From contig OZ059899.1 of NCBI GenBank assembly GCA_964057225.1, forward strand, positions 20,964,501 through 21,028,500: a DNA stretch of 64,000 nucleotides, written 5' to 3'. The notes beneath the pieces were generated by a model. The model searched no databases. It saw only the letters and a program-made list of their open reading frames with translations, and had not been told where the DNA came from. Below are positions 29,301 to 42,487 of the stretch, piece after piece. The DNA is from Auanema rhodensis (taxonomy: Eukaryota; Nematoda; Chromadorea; Rhabditida; Rhabditidae). The position numbers and the translations under genes are program-made. Every line of letters begins with the position of its first letter. Within the stretch, counting starts at the first letter, position 1.

Positions 29301-32300
29301 TGCGGATTTTTAAGTTGCGTCGATCTGTGTTATCAGATTTGCGCTTGCTTAAAAATGCACCTAGATATCAACTGATATAAGTTCACACTTATATCCTCGA
29401 TTTTCACCCTGAAGAATTAATTTTTTCGTTGATTAACATTGTCCATCGTCTTTGCCTTGAAAAAAGGAATCTAAAAACATCTACTTTTTGCTAAATTATT
29501 TTGAAATTTTTCGAAAAAATTTTTGTCAAAATGTTTTTGGAAGCAATGTTGAGTGTACATGGAAACTCAACATACACTAATGCATCATTTTTCAAACGAT
29601 CATAACTAATTTTTGTATTGAGCGTTTCTCATTGTAGTATAGTGCATTCGTTGCGGATTTTTAAGCTGCGTCGATCTGTGTTATCAGATTTGCGCTAGCT
29701 TAAAAATGCACCGAGATATCAACTGATATAAGTTCACACTTATATCCTCGATTTTCACCCTGAAGAATTAATTTTTTCGTTGAATAACATTGTCCATCGT
29801 CTTTGCCTTGAAAAAAGGAATCTAAAAACATCTAATTTTTGCTAAATTATTTTGAAATTTTTCGAAAAAATTTTTGTCAAAATGTTTTTGGAAGCAATGT
29901 TGAGTGTACATGGAAACTCAACATACACTAAGGCATCATTTTTCAAACGATCATAACTAATTTTTGTATTGAGCGTTTCTCAATGTAGTATAGTGCATTC
30001 GATGCGGATTTTTAAGCTGCGTCGATCTGTGTTATCAGATTTGCGCTAGCTTAAAAATGCACCGAGATATCAACTGATATAAGTTCACACTTATATCCTC
30101 GATTTTCACCCTGAAGAATTAATTTTTTCGTTGAATAACATTGTCCATCGTCTTTGCCTTGAAAAAAGGAATCTAAAAACATCTACTTTTTGCTAAATTA
30201 TTTTGAAATTTTTTGAAAAAATTTTTGTCAAAATGTTTTTGGAAGCAATGTTGAGTGTACATGGAAACTCAACATACACTAATGCATCATTTTTCAAACG
30301 ATCATAACTAATTTTTGTATTAAGCGTTTCTCAATGTAGTATAGTGCATTCGATGCGGATTTTTAAGCTGCGTCGATCTGTGTTATCATATTTGCGCTAG
30401 CTTAAAAATGCACCGAGATATCAACTGATATAAGTTCACACTTATATCCTCAATTTTCACCCTGAAGAATTAATTTTTTCGTTGAATAACATTGTCCATC
30501 GTCTTTGCCTTGAAAAAAGGAATCTAAAAACATCTACTTTTTGCTAAATTATTTTGAAATTTTTTGAAAAAATTTTTGTCAAAATGTTTTTGGAAGCAAT
30601 GTTGAGTGTACATGGAAACTCAACATACACTAATGCATCATTTTTCAAACGATCATAACTAATTTTTGTATTAAGCGTTTCTCAATGTAGTATAGTGCAT
30701 TCGATGCGGATTTTTAAGCTGCGTCGATCTGTGTTATCATATTTGCGCTAGCTTAAAAATGCACCGAGATATCAACTGATATAAGTTCACACTTATATCC
30801 TCGATTTTCACCCTGAAGAATTAATTTTTTCGTTGAATAACATTGTCCATCGTCTTTCCCTTGAAAAAAGGAATCTAAAAACATCTACTTTTTGCTAAAT
30901 TATTTTGAAATTTTTCGAAAAAATTTTTGTCAAAATGTTTTTGGAAGCAATGTTGAGTGTACATGGAAACTCAACATACACTAAGGCATCATTTTTCAAA
31001 CGATCATAACTAATTTTTGTATTAAGCGTTTCTCAATGTAGTATAGTACATTCGATGCGGATTTTCAAGCTGCGTCGATCTGTGTTATCAGATTTGCGCT
31101 AGCTTAAAAATGCACCGAGATATCAACTGATATAAGTTCACACTTATATCCTCGATTTTCACCCTGAAGAATTAATTTTTTCGTTGAATAAAATTGTTCA
31201 TCGTCTTTACCTTGAAAAAAGGAATCTAAAAACATCTACTTTTTGCTAAATTATTCTGAAATTTTTCGAAAAAATTTTTGTCAAAATGTTTTTGGAAGCA
31301 ATGTTGAGTGTACATGGAAACTCAACATACACTAATGCATCATTTTTCAAACGATCATAACTAATTTTTGTATTAAGCGTTTCTCAATGTAGTATAGTAC
31401 ATTCGATGCGGATTTTCAAGCTGCGTCGATCTGTGTTATCAGATTTGCGCTAGCTTAAAAATGCACCAAGATATCAACTGATATAAGTTCACACTTATAT
31501 CCTCGATTTTCACCCTGAAGAATTAATTTTTTCGTTGAATAACATTGTTCATCGTCTTTGCCTTGAAAAAAGGAATCTAAAAACATCTACTTTTTGCTAA
31601 ATTATTCTGAAATTTTTCGAAAAAATTTTTGTCAAAATGTTTTTGGAAGCAATGTTGAGTGTACATGGAAACTCAACATACACTAATGCATCATTTTTCA
31701 AACGATCATAACTAATTTTTGTATTAAGCGTTTCTCAATGTAGTATAGTGCATTCAATGCAGATTTTTAAGCTGCGTCGATCTGTGTTATCAGATTTGCG
31801 CTAGCTTAAAAATGCACCGAGATATCAACTGATATAAGTTCACACTTATATCCTCGATTTTCACCCTGAAGAATTAATTTTTTCGTTGAATAACATTGTC
31901 CATCGTCTTTGCCTTGAAAAAAGGAATCTAAAAACATCTACTTTTTGCTAAATTATTTTGAAATTTTTTGAAAAAATTTTTGTCAAAATGTTTTTGGAAG
32001 CAATGTTGAGTGTACATGGAAACTCAACATACACTAATGCATCATTTTTCAAACGATCATAACTAATTTTTGTATTAAGCGTTTCTCAATGTAGTATAGT
32101 GCATTCGATGCGGATTTTTAAGCTGCGTCGATCTGTGTTATCATATTTGCGCTAGCTTAATAATGCACCGAGATATCAACTGATATAAGTTCACACTTAT
32201 ATCCTCAATTTTCACCCTGAAGAATTAATTTTTTCGTTGAATAACATTGTTCATCGTCTTTGCCTTGAAAAAAGAAATCTAAAAACATCTACTTTTTGCT

Positions 32301-32590
32301 AAATTATTCTGAAATTTTTCGAAAAAATTTTTGTCAAAATGTTTTTGGAAGCAATGTTGAGTGTACATGGAAACTCAACATACACTAATGCATCATTTTT
32401 CAAACGATCATAACTAATTTTTGTATTAAGCGTTTCTCAATGTAGTATAGTGCATTCGATGCAGATTTTTAAGCTGCGTCGATCTGTGTTATCAGATTTG
32501 CGCTAGCTTAAAAATGCACCGAGATATCAACTGATATAAGTTCACACTTATATCCTCGATTTTCACCCTGAAGAATTAATTTTTTCGTTG
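25640..32590 (+). repeat. Large segmental duplication within the array, left copy
   Basis: Matches 42,488-49,438 at a displacement of 16,848 bp (48 x 351). Shared private markers: TTTTCATTG (26,620 / 43,468), AATTATTTTTTT (27,314 / 44,162), AAAAAAGTTTTG (27,765 / 44,613), GCGCTTGC (29,346 / 46,194), CATTCGTTGCGG in m85/m133, CTTTCCC (30,858 / 47,706) and CTTTACC (31,209 / 48,057). Left homology begins after the TTCCGC of m74. Right homology ends near the end of m93. Confidence 0.92.
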
Positions 32591-35500
32591 AATAACATTG
32601 TCCATCGTCTTTCCCTTGAAAAAAGGAATCTAAAAACATCTACTTTTTGCTAAATTATTTTGAAATTTTTCGAAAAAATTTTTGTCAAAATGTTTTTGGA
32701 AGCAATGTTGAGTGTACATGGAAACTCAACATACACTAAGGCATCATTTTTCAAACGATCATAACTAATTTTTGTATTAAGCGTTTCTCATTGTAATATA
32801 GTGCATTCGATGCGGATTTTTAAGCTGCGTCGATCTGTGTTATCAGATTTGCGCTAGCTTAAAAATGCACCGAGATATCAACTGATATAAGTTCACACTT
32901 ATATCCTCGATTTTCACCCTGAAGAATTAATTTTTTCGTTGAATAACATTGTCCATCGTCTTTGCCTTGAAAAAAGAAATCTAAAAACATCTACTTTTTG
33001 CTAAATTATTTTGAAATTTTTCGAAAAAATTTTTGTCAAAATGTTTTTGGAAGCAATGTTGAGTGTACATGGAAACTCAACATACACTAATGCATCATTT
33101 TTCAAACGATCATAACTAATTTTTGTATTAACCGTTTCTCAATGTAGTATAGTGCATTCGATGCGGATTTTTAAGCTGCGTCGATCTGTGTTATCAGATT
33201 TGCGCTAGCTTAAAAATGCACCGAGATATCAACTGATATAAGTTCACACTTATATCCTCGATTTTCACCCTGAAGAATTAATTTTTTCGTTGAATAACAT
33301 TGTCCATCGTCTTTCCCTTGAAAAAAGGAATCTAAAAACATCTACTTTTTGCTAAATTATTTTGAAATTTTTCGAAAAAATTTTTGTCAAAATGTTTTTG
33401 GAAGCAATGTTGAGTGTACATGGAAACTCAACATACACTAAGGCATCATTTTTCAAACGATCATAACTAATTTTTGTATTAAGCGTTTCTCAATGTAGTA
33501 TAGTACATTCGATGCGGATTTTCAAGCTGCGTCGATCTGTGTTATCAGATTTGCGCTAGCTTAAAAATGCACCGAGATATCAACTGATATAAGTTCACAC
33601 TTATATCCTCGATTTTCACCCTGAAGAATTAATTTTTTCGTTGAATAAAATTGTTCATCGTCTTTACCTTGAAAAAAGGAATCTAAAAACATCTACTTTT
33701 TGCTAAATTATTCTGAAATTTTTCGAAAAAATTTTTGTCAAAATGTTTTTGGAAGCAATGTTGAGTGTACATGGAAACTCAACATACACTAATGCATCAT
33801 TTTTCAAACGATCATAACTAATTTTTGTATTAAGCGTTTCTCAATGTAGTATAGTACATTCGATGCGGATTTTCAAGCTGCGTCGATCTGTGTTATCAGA
33901 TTTGCGCTAGCTTAAAAATGCACCAAGATATCAACTGATATAAGTTCACACTTATATCCTCGATTTTCACCCTGAAGAATTAATTTTTTCGTTGAATAAC
34001 ATTGTTCATCGTCTTTGCCTTGAAAAAAGGAATCTAAAAACATCTACTTTTTGCTAAATTATTCTGAAATTTTTCGAAAAAATTTTTGTCAAAATGTTTT
34101 TGGAAGCAATGTTGAGTGTACATGGAAACTCAACATACACTAATGCATCATTTTTCAAACGATCATTACTAATTTTTGTATTAAGCGTTTCTCAATGTAG
34201 TATAGTGCATTCAATGCAGATTTTTAAGCTGCGTCGATCTGTGTTATCAGATTTGCGCTAGCTTAAAAATGCACCGAGATATCAACTGATATAAGTTCAC
34301 ACTTATATCCTCGATTTTCACCCTGAAGAATTAATTTTTTCGTTGAATAACATTGTCCATCGTCTTTGCCTTGAAAAAAGGAATCTAAAAACATCTACTT
34401 TTTGCTAAATTATTTTGAAATTTTTTGAAAAAATTTTTGTCAAAATGTTTTTGGAAGCAATGTTGAGTGTACATGGAAACTCAACATACACTAATGCATC
34501 ATTTTTCAAACGATCATAACTAATTTTTGTATTAAGCGTTTCTCAATGTAGTATAGTGCATTCGATGCGGATTTTTAAGCTGCGTCGATCTGTGTTATCA
34601 TATTTGCGCTAGCTTAATAATGCACCGAGATATCAACTGATATAAGTTCACACTTATATCCTCAATTTTCACCCTGAAGAATTAATTTTTTCGTTGAATA
34701 ACATTGTTCATCGTCTTTGCCTTGAAAAAAGAAATCTAAAAACATCTACTTTTTGCTAAATTATTCTGAAATTTTTCGAAAAAATTTTTGTCAAAATGTT
34801 TTTGGAAGCAATGTTGAGTGTACATGGAAACTCAACATACACTAATGCATCATTTTTCAAACGATCATAACTAATTTTTGTATTAAGCGTTTCTCAATGT
34901 AGTATAGTGCATTCGATGCAGATTTTTAAGCTGCGTCGATCTGTGTTATCAGATTTGCGCTAGCTTAAAAATGCACCGAGATATCAACTGATATAAGTTC
35001 ACACTTATATCCTCGATTTTCACCCTGAAGAATTAATTTTTTCGTTGAATAACATTGTCCATCGTCTTTGCCTTGAAAAAAGGAATCTAAAAACATCTAC
35101 TTTTTGCTAAATTATTTTGAAATTTTTTGAAAAAATTTTTGTCAAAATGTTTTTGGAAGCAATGTTGAGTGTACATGGAAACTCAACATACACTAATGCA
35201 TCATTTTTCAAACGATCATAACTAATTTTTGTATTAAGCGTTTCTCAATGTAGTATAGTGCATTCGATGCGGATTTTTAAGCTGCGTCGATCTGTGTTAT
35301 CATATTTGCGCTAGCTTAATAATGCACCGAGATATCAACTGATATAAGTTCACACTTATATCCTCAATTTTCACCCTGAAGAATTAATTTTTTCGTTGAA
35401 TAACATTGTTCATCGTCTTTGCCTTGAAAAAAGGAATCTAAAAACATCTACTTTTTGCTAAATTATTCTGAAATTTTTCGAAAAAATTTTTGTCAAAATG

Positions 35501-35801
35501 TTTTTGGAAGCAATGTTGAGTGTACATGGAAACTCAACATACACTAATGCATCATTTTTCAAACGATCATAACTAATTTTTGTATTAAGCGTTTCTCAAT
35601 GTAGTATAGTGCATTCAATGCAGATTTTTAAGCTGCGTCGATCTGTGTTATCAGATTTGCGCTAGCTTAAAAATGCACCGAGATATCAACTGATATAAGT
35701 TCACACTTATATCCTCGATTTTCACCCTGAAGAATTAATTTTTTCGTTGAATAACATTGTCCATCGTCTTTGCCTTGAAAAAAGGAATCTAAAAACATCT
35801 A
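30186..35801 (+). repeat. Domain III: S-subtype region (m87-m102) with a 7-monomer repeat
   Basis: S monomers of three subtypes: a (TTTTTTGAAAA, ATCATATTT, CTCAATTTT), b (ATTCTGAAA with ATGCAG) and c (TAAGGC, GTACATTC, TTTTCAAG). m89-m93 match m96-m100 with a displacement of 2,457 bp (7 x 351); CTTTACC lies at 31,209 and 33,666. The last two monomers of the units differ: m94 is c-front with V centre and m95 is type A, against a and b types in m101-m102. Confidence 0.85.
33300..35590 (+). repeat. 47-monomer displaced duplication, left copy
   Basis: Matches 49,797-52,087 at a displacement of 16,497 bp (47 x 351): CTTTCCC at 33,315 / 49,812 and GATCATTACT at 34,167 / 50,664. This continues the 48-monomer duplication after a local change. 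The left side has m94-m95 and the right side only m142 between the two homologous stretches, so one event of about 10 kb followed by loss or gain of one monomer is the simplest reading. Confidence 0.85.
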
Positions 35802-38800
35802 CTTTTTGCTAAATTATTTTGAAATTTTTCGAAAAAATTTTTGTCAAAATGTTTTTGGAAGCAATGTTGAGTGTACATGGAAACTCAACATACACTAATG
35901 CATCATTTTTCAAACGATCATAACTAATTTTTGTATTAAGCGTTTCTCATTGTAATATAGTGCATTCGATGCGGATTTTTAAGCTGCGTCGATCTGTGTT
36001 ATCAGATTTGCGCTAGCTTAAAAATGCACCGAGATATCAACTGATATAAGTTCACACTTATATCCTCGATTTTCACCCTGAAGAATTAATTTTTTCGTTG
36101 AATAACATTGTTCATCGTCTTTGCCTTGAAAAAAGGAATCTAAAAACATCTACTTTTTGCTAAATTATTTTGAAATTTTTCGAAAAAATTTTTGTCAAAA
36201 TGTTTTTGGAAGCAATGTTGAGTGTACATGGAAACTCAACATACACTAATGCATCATTTTTCAAATGATCATAACTAATTATTGTATCAAGCGTTTCTCA
36301 ATGTAATATAGTGCATTCGATGCGGATTTTTAAGTTGCGTCGATCTGTGTTATCAGATTTGCGCTAGCTTAAAAATGCACCTAGATATCAACTGATATAA
36401 GTTCACACTTATATCCTCGATTTTCACCCTGAAGAATTAATTTTTTCGTTGATTAACATTGTCCATCGTCTTTGCCTCGAAAAAAGGAATCTAAAAACAT
36501 CTACGTTCCGCTAAATTATTTTGAAATTTTTCGAAAAAATTTTTGTCAAAATGTTTTTGGAAGCAATGTTGAGTGTACATGGAAACTCAACATACACTAA
36601 TGCATCATTTTTCAAATGATCATAACTAATTATTGTATCAAGCGTTTCTCAATGTAATATAGTGCATTCGATGCGGATTTTTAAGTTGCGTCGATCTGTG
36701 TTATCAGATTTGCGCTAGCTTAAAAATGCACCTAGATATCAACTGATATAAGTTCACACTTATATCCTCGATTTTCACCCTGAAGAATTAATTTTTTCGT
36801 TGAATAACATTGTCCATCGTCTTTGCCTTGAAAAAAGGAATCTAAAAACATCTACTTTTTGCTAAATTATTTTGAAATTTTTCGAAAAAATTTTTGTCAA
36901 AATGTTTTTGGAAGCAATGTTGAGTGTACATGGAAACTCAACATACACTAATGCATCATTTTTCAAATGATCATAACTAATTATTGTATCAAGCGTTTCT
37001 CAATGTAATATAGTGCATTCGATGCGGATTTTTAAGTTGCGTCGATCTGTGTTATCAGATTTGCGCTAGCTTAAAAATGCACCTAGATATCAACTGATAT
37101 AAGTTCACACTTATATCCTCGATTTTCACCCTGAAGAATTAATTTTTTCGTTGAATAACATTGTCCATCGTCTTTGCCTTGAAAAAAGAAATCTAAAAAC
37201 ATCTACTTTTTGCTAAATTATTTTGAAATTTTTCGAAAAAATTTTTGTCAAAATGTTTTTGGAAGCAATGTTGAGTGTACATGGAAACTCAACATACACT
37301 AATGCATCATTTTTCAAACGATCATAACTAATTTTTGTATTAAGCGTTTCTCAATGTAGTATAGTGCATTCAATGCAGATTTTTAAGCTGCGTCGATCTG
37401 TGTTATCAGATTTGCGCTAGCTTAAAAATGCACCGAGATATCAACTGATATAAGTTCACACTTATATCCTCGATTTTCACCCTGAAGAATTAATTTTTTC
37501 GTTGAATAACATTGTCCATCGTCTTTGCCTTGAAAAAAGGAATCTAAAAACATCTACTTTTTGCTAAATTATTTTGAAATTTTTCGAAAAAATTTTTGTC
37601 AAAATGTTTTTGGAAGCAATGTTGAGTGTACATGGAAACTCAACATACACTAATGCATCATTTTTCAAACGATCATAACTAATTTTTGTATTAAGCGTTT
37701 CTCATTGTAATATAGTGCATTCGATGCGGATTTTTAAGCTGCGTCGATCTGTGTTATCAGATTTGCGCTAGCTTAAAAATGCACCGAGATATCAACTGAT
37801 ATAAGTTCACACTTATATCCTCGATTTTCACCCTGAAGAATTAATTTTTTCGTTGATTAACATTGTCCATCGTCTTTGCCTCGAAAAAAGGAATCTAAAA
37901 ACATCTACGTTTCGCTAAATTATTTTGAAATTTTTCGAAAAAATTTTTGTCAAAATGTTTTTGGAAGCAATGTTGAGTGTACATGGAAACTCAACATACA
38001 CTAATGCATCATTTTTCAAATGATCATAACTAATTATTGTATCAAGCGTTTCTCAATGTAATATAGTGCATTCGATGCGGATTTTTAAGTTGCGTCGATC
38101 TGTGTTATCAGATTTGCGCTAGCTTAAAAATGCACCTAGATATCAACTGATATAAGTTCACACTTATATCCTCGATTTTCACCCTGAAGAATTAATTTTT
38201 TCGTTGATTAACATTGTCCATCGTCTTTGCCTCGAAAAAAGGAATCTAAAAACATCTACGTTCCGCTAAATTATTTTGAAATTTTTCGAAAAAATTTTTG
38301 TCAAAATGTTTTTGGAAGCAATGTTGAGTGTACATGGAAACTCAACATACACTAATGCATCATTTTTCAAATGATCATAACTAATTATTGTATCAAGCGT
38401 TTCTCAATGTAATATAGTGCATTCGATGCGGATTTTTAAGTTGCGTCGATCTGTGTTATCAGATTTGCGCTAGCTTAAAAATGCACCTAGATATCAACTG
38501 ATATAAGTTCACACTTATATCCTCGATTTTCACCCTGAAGAATTAATTTTTTCGTTGAATAACATTGTCCATCGTCTTTGCCTTGAAAAAAGGAATCTAA
38601 AAACATCTACTTTTTGCTAAATTATTTTGAAATTTTTCGAAAAAATTTTTGTCAAAATGTTTTTGGAAGCAATGTTGAGTGTACATGGAAACTCAACATA
38701 CACTAATGCATCATTTTTCAAATGATCATAACTAATTATTGTATCAAGCGTTTCTCAATGTAATATAGTGCATTCGATGCGGATTTTTAAGTTGCGTCGA

Positions 38801-39311
38801 TCTGTGTTATCAGATTTGCGCTAGCTTAAAAATGCACCTAGATATCAACTGATATAAGTTCACACTTATATCCTCGATTTTCACCCTGAAGAATTAATTT
38901 TTTCGTTGAATAACATTGTCCATCGTCTTTGCCTTGAAAAAAGAAATCTAAAAACATCTACTTTTTGCTAAATTATTTTGAAATTTTTCGAAAAAATTTT
39001 TGTCAAAATGTTTTTGGAAGCAATGTTGAGTGTACATGGAAACTCAACATACACTAATGCATCATTTTTCAAACGATCATAACTAATTTTTGTATTAACC
39101 GTTTCTCAATGTAGTATAGTGCATTCGATGCGGATTTTTAAGCTGCGTCGATCTGTGTTATCAGATTTGCGCTAGCTTAAAAATGCACCTAGATATCAAC
39201 TGATATAAGTTCACACTTATATCCTCGATTTTCACCCTGAAGAATTAATTTTTTCGTTGATTAACATTGTCCATCGTCTTTGCCTCGAAAAAAGGAATCT
39301 AAAAACATCTA

Positions 39312-39662
39312 CGTTTCGCTAAATTATTTTGAAATTTTTCGAAAAAATTTTTGTCAAAATGTTTTTGGAAGCAATGTTGAGTGTACATGGAAACTCAACA
39401 TACACTAATGCATCATTTTTCAAATGATCATAACTAATTATTGTATCAAGCGTTTCTCAATGTAATATAGTGCATTCGATGCGGATTTTTAAGCTGCGTC
39501 GATCTGTGTTATCAGATTTGCGCTAGCTTAAAAATGCACCGAGATATCAACTGATATAAGTTCACACTTATATCCTCGATTTTCACCCTGAAGAATTAAT
39601 TTTTTCGTTGATTAACATTGTCCATCGTCTTTGCCTCGAAAAAAGGAATCTAAAAACATCTA
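39312..39662 (+). repeat. Chimeric monomer m113 (T front, V back)
   Basis: The front has the T alleles (CAAATGATC, TATTGTATCAAG, CTCAATG). The back has C at offset 183 (39,494) and CACCGAG, with GATTAAC and CCTCG, which is the V back half. The related order A-T-V-T at m70-m73 is here A-[T/V]-T, so one monomer appears to have been lost by an exchange between adjacent T and V copies within about 39,461-39,493. Confidence 0.75.
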
Positions 39663-42487
39663 CGTTTCGCTAAATTATTTTGAAATTTTTCGAAAAAATT
39701 TTTGTCAAAATGTTTTTGGAAGCAATGTTGAGTGTACATGGAAACTCAACATACACTAATGCATCATTTTTCAAATGATCATAACTAATTATTGTATCAA
39801 GCGTTTCTCAATGTAATATAGTGCATTCGATGCGGATTTTTAAGTTGCGTCGATCTGTGTTATCAGATTTGCGCTAGCTTAAAAATGCACCTAGATATCA
39901 ACTGATATAAGTTCACACTTATATCCTCGATTTTCACCCTGAAGAATTAATTTTTTCATTGAATAACATTGTCCATCGTCTTTGCCTTGAAAAAAGGAAT
40001 CTAAAAACATCTACTTTTTGCTAAATTATTTTGAAATTTTTCGAAAAAATTTTTGTCAAAATGTTTTTGGAAGCAATGTTGAGTGTACATGGAAACTCAA
40101 CATACACTAATGCATCATTTTTCAAACGATCATAACTGATTTTTGTATTAAGCGTTTCTCATTGTAATATAGTGCATTCGATGCGGATTTTTAAGCTGCG
40201 TCGATCTGTGTTATCAGATTTGCGCTAGCTTAAAAATGCACCGAGATATCAACTTATATAAGTTCACACATATATCCTCGATTTTCACCCTGAAGAATTA
40301 ATTTTTTCGTTGAATAACGTTGTCCATCGTCTTTGCCTTGAAAAAAGGAATCTAAAAACATCTAATTTTTGCTAAATTATTTTGAAATTTTTCGAAAAAA
40401 TTTTTGTCAAAATGTTTTTGGAAGCAATGTTGAGTGTACATGGAAACTCAACATACACTAATGCATCATTTTTCAAACGATCATAACTAATTTTTGTATT
40501 AAGCGTTTCTCAAAGTAGTATAGTGCATTCGATGCGGATTTTTAAGCTGCGTCGATCTGTGTTATCAGATTTGCGCTAGCTTAAAAATGCACCGAGATAT
40601 CAACTGATATAAGTTCACACTTATATCCTCGATTTTCACCCTGAAGAATTAATTTTTTCGTTGATTAACATTGTCCATCGTCTTTGCCTCGAAAAAAGGA
40701 ATCTAAAAACATCTACGTTTCGCTAAATTATTTTGAAATTTTTCGAAAAAATTTTTGTCAAAATGTTTTTGGAAGCAATGTTGAGTGTACATGGAAACTC
40801 AACATACACTAATGCATCATTTTTCAAATGATCATAACTAATTATTGTATCAAGCGTTTCTCAATGTAATATAGTGCATTCGATGCGGATTTTTAAGTTG
40901 CGTCGATCTGTGTTATCAGATTTGCGCTAGCTTAAAAATGCACCTAGATATCAACTGATATAAGTTCACACTTATATCCTCGATTTTCACCCTGAAGAAT
41001 TATTTTTTTCGTTGAATAACATCGTCCATCGTCTTTGCCTTGAAAAAAGGAATCTAAAAACATCTACTTTTTGCTAAATTATTTTGAAATTTTTCGAAAA
41101 AATTTTTGTCAAAATGTTTTTGGAAGCAATGTTGAGTGTACATGGAAACTCAACATACACTAATGCATCATTTTTCAAACGATCATAACTGATTTTTGTA
41201 TTAAGCGTTTCTCATTGTAATATAGTGCATTCGATGCGGATTTTTAAGCTGCGTCGATCTGTGTTATCAGATTTGCGCTAGCTTAAAAATGCACCGAGAT
41301 ATCAACTGATATAAGTTCACACTTATATCCTCGATTTTCACCCTGAAGAATTAATTTTTTCGTTGAATAACATTGTCCATCGTCTTTGCCTTGAAAAAAG
41401 GAATCTAAAAACATCTACTTTTTGCTAAATTATTTTGAAATTGTTCGAAAAAAGTTTTGTCAAAATGTTTTTGGAAGCAATGTTGAGTGTACATGGAAAC
41501 TCAACATACACTAATGCATCATTTTTCAAACGATCATAACTAATTTTTGTATTAAGCGTTTCTCATTGTAATATAGTGCATTCGATGCGGATTTTTAAGC
41601 TGCGTCGATCTGTGTTATCAGATTTGCGCTAGCTTAAAAATGCACCGAGATATCAACTGATATAAGTTCACACTTATATCCTCGATTTTCACCCTGAAGA
41701 ATTAATTTTTTCGTTGATTAACATTGTCCATCGTCTTTGCCTCGAAAAAAGGAATCTAAAAACATCTACGTTCCGCTAAATTATTTTGAAATTTTTCGAA
41801 AAAATTTTTGTCAAAATGTTTTTGGAAGCAATGTTGAGTGTACATGGAAACTCAACATACACTAATGCATCATTTTTCAAATGATCATAACTAATTATTG
41901 TATCAAGCGTTTCTCAATGTAATATAGTGCATTCGATGCGGATTTTTAAGTTGCGTCGATCTGTGTTATCAGATTTGCGCTAGCTTAAAAATGCACCTAG
42001 ATATCAACTGATATAAGTTCACACTTATATCCTCGATTTTCACCCTGAAGAATTAATTTTTTCGTTGATTAACATTGTCCATCGTCTTTGCCTCGAAAAA
42101 AGGAATCTAAAAACATCTACTTTTTGCTAAATTATTTTGAAATTTTTCGAAAAAATTTTTGTCAAAATGTTTTTGGAAGCAATGTTGAGTGTACATGGAA
42201 ACTCAACATACACTAATGCATCATTTTTCAAATGATCATAACTAATTATTGTATCAAGCGTTTCTCAATGTAATATAGTGCATTCGATGCGGATTTTTAA
42301 GTTGCGTCGATCTGTGTTATCAGATTTGCGCTAGCTTAAAAATGCACCTAGATATCAACTGATATAAGTTCACACTTATATCCTCGATTTTCACCCTGAA
42401 GAATTAATTTTTTCGTTGAATAACATTGTCCATCGTCTTTGCCTTGAAAAAAGGAATCTAAAAACATCTACTTTTTGCTAAATTATT

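Larger units (their letters stand above)
16146..30185 (+). repeat. Domain II: T/V-rich region (m47-m86)
   Basis: It starts with S and A monomers (m47-m53), then T and V types alternate or occur in short runs to m82, followed by R, T and two G-like monomers. The region 20,709-22,814 (m60-m65) is a second S/A stretch with offset 184 C (m62, m63) and ATTGTTCG. Only satellite sequence is present. Confidence 0.8.
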
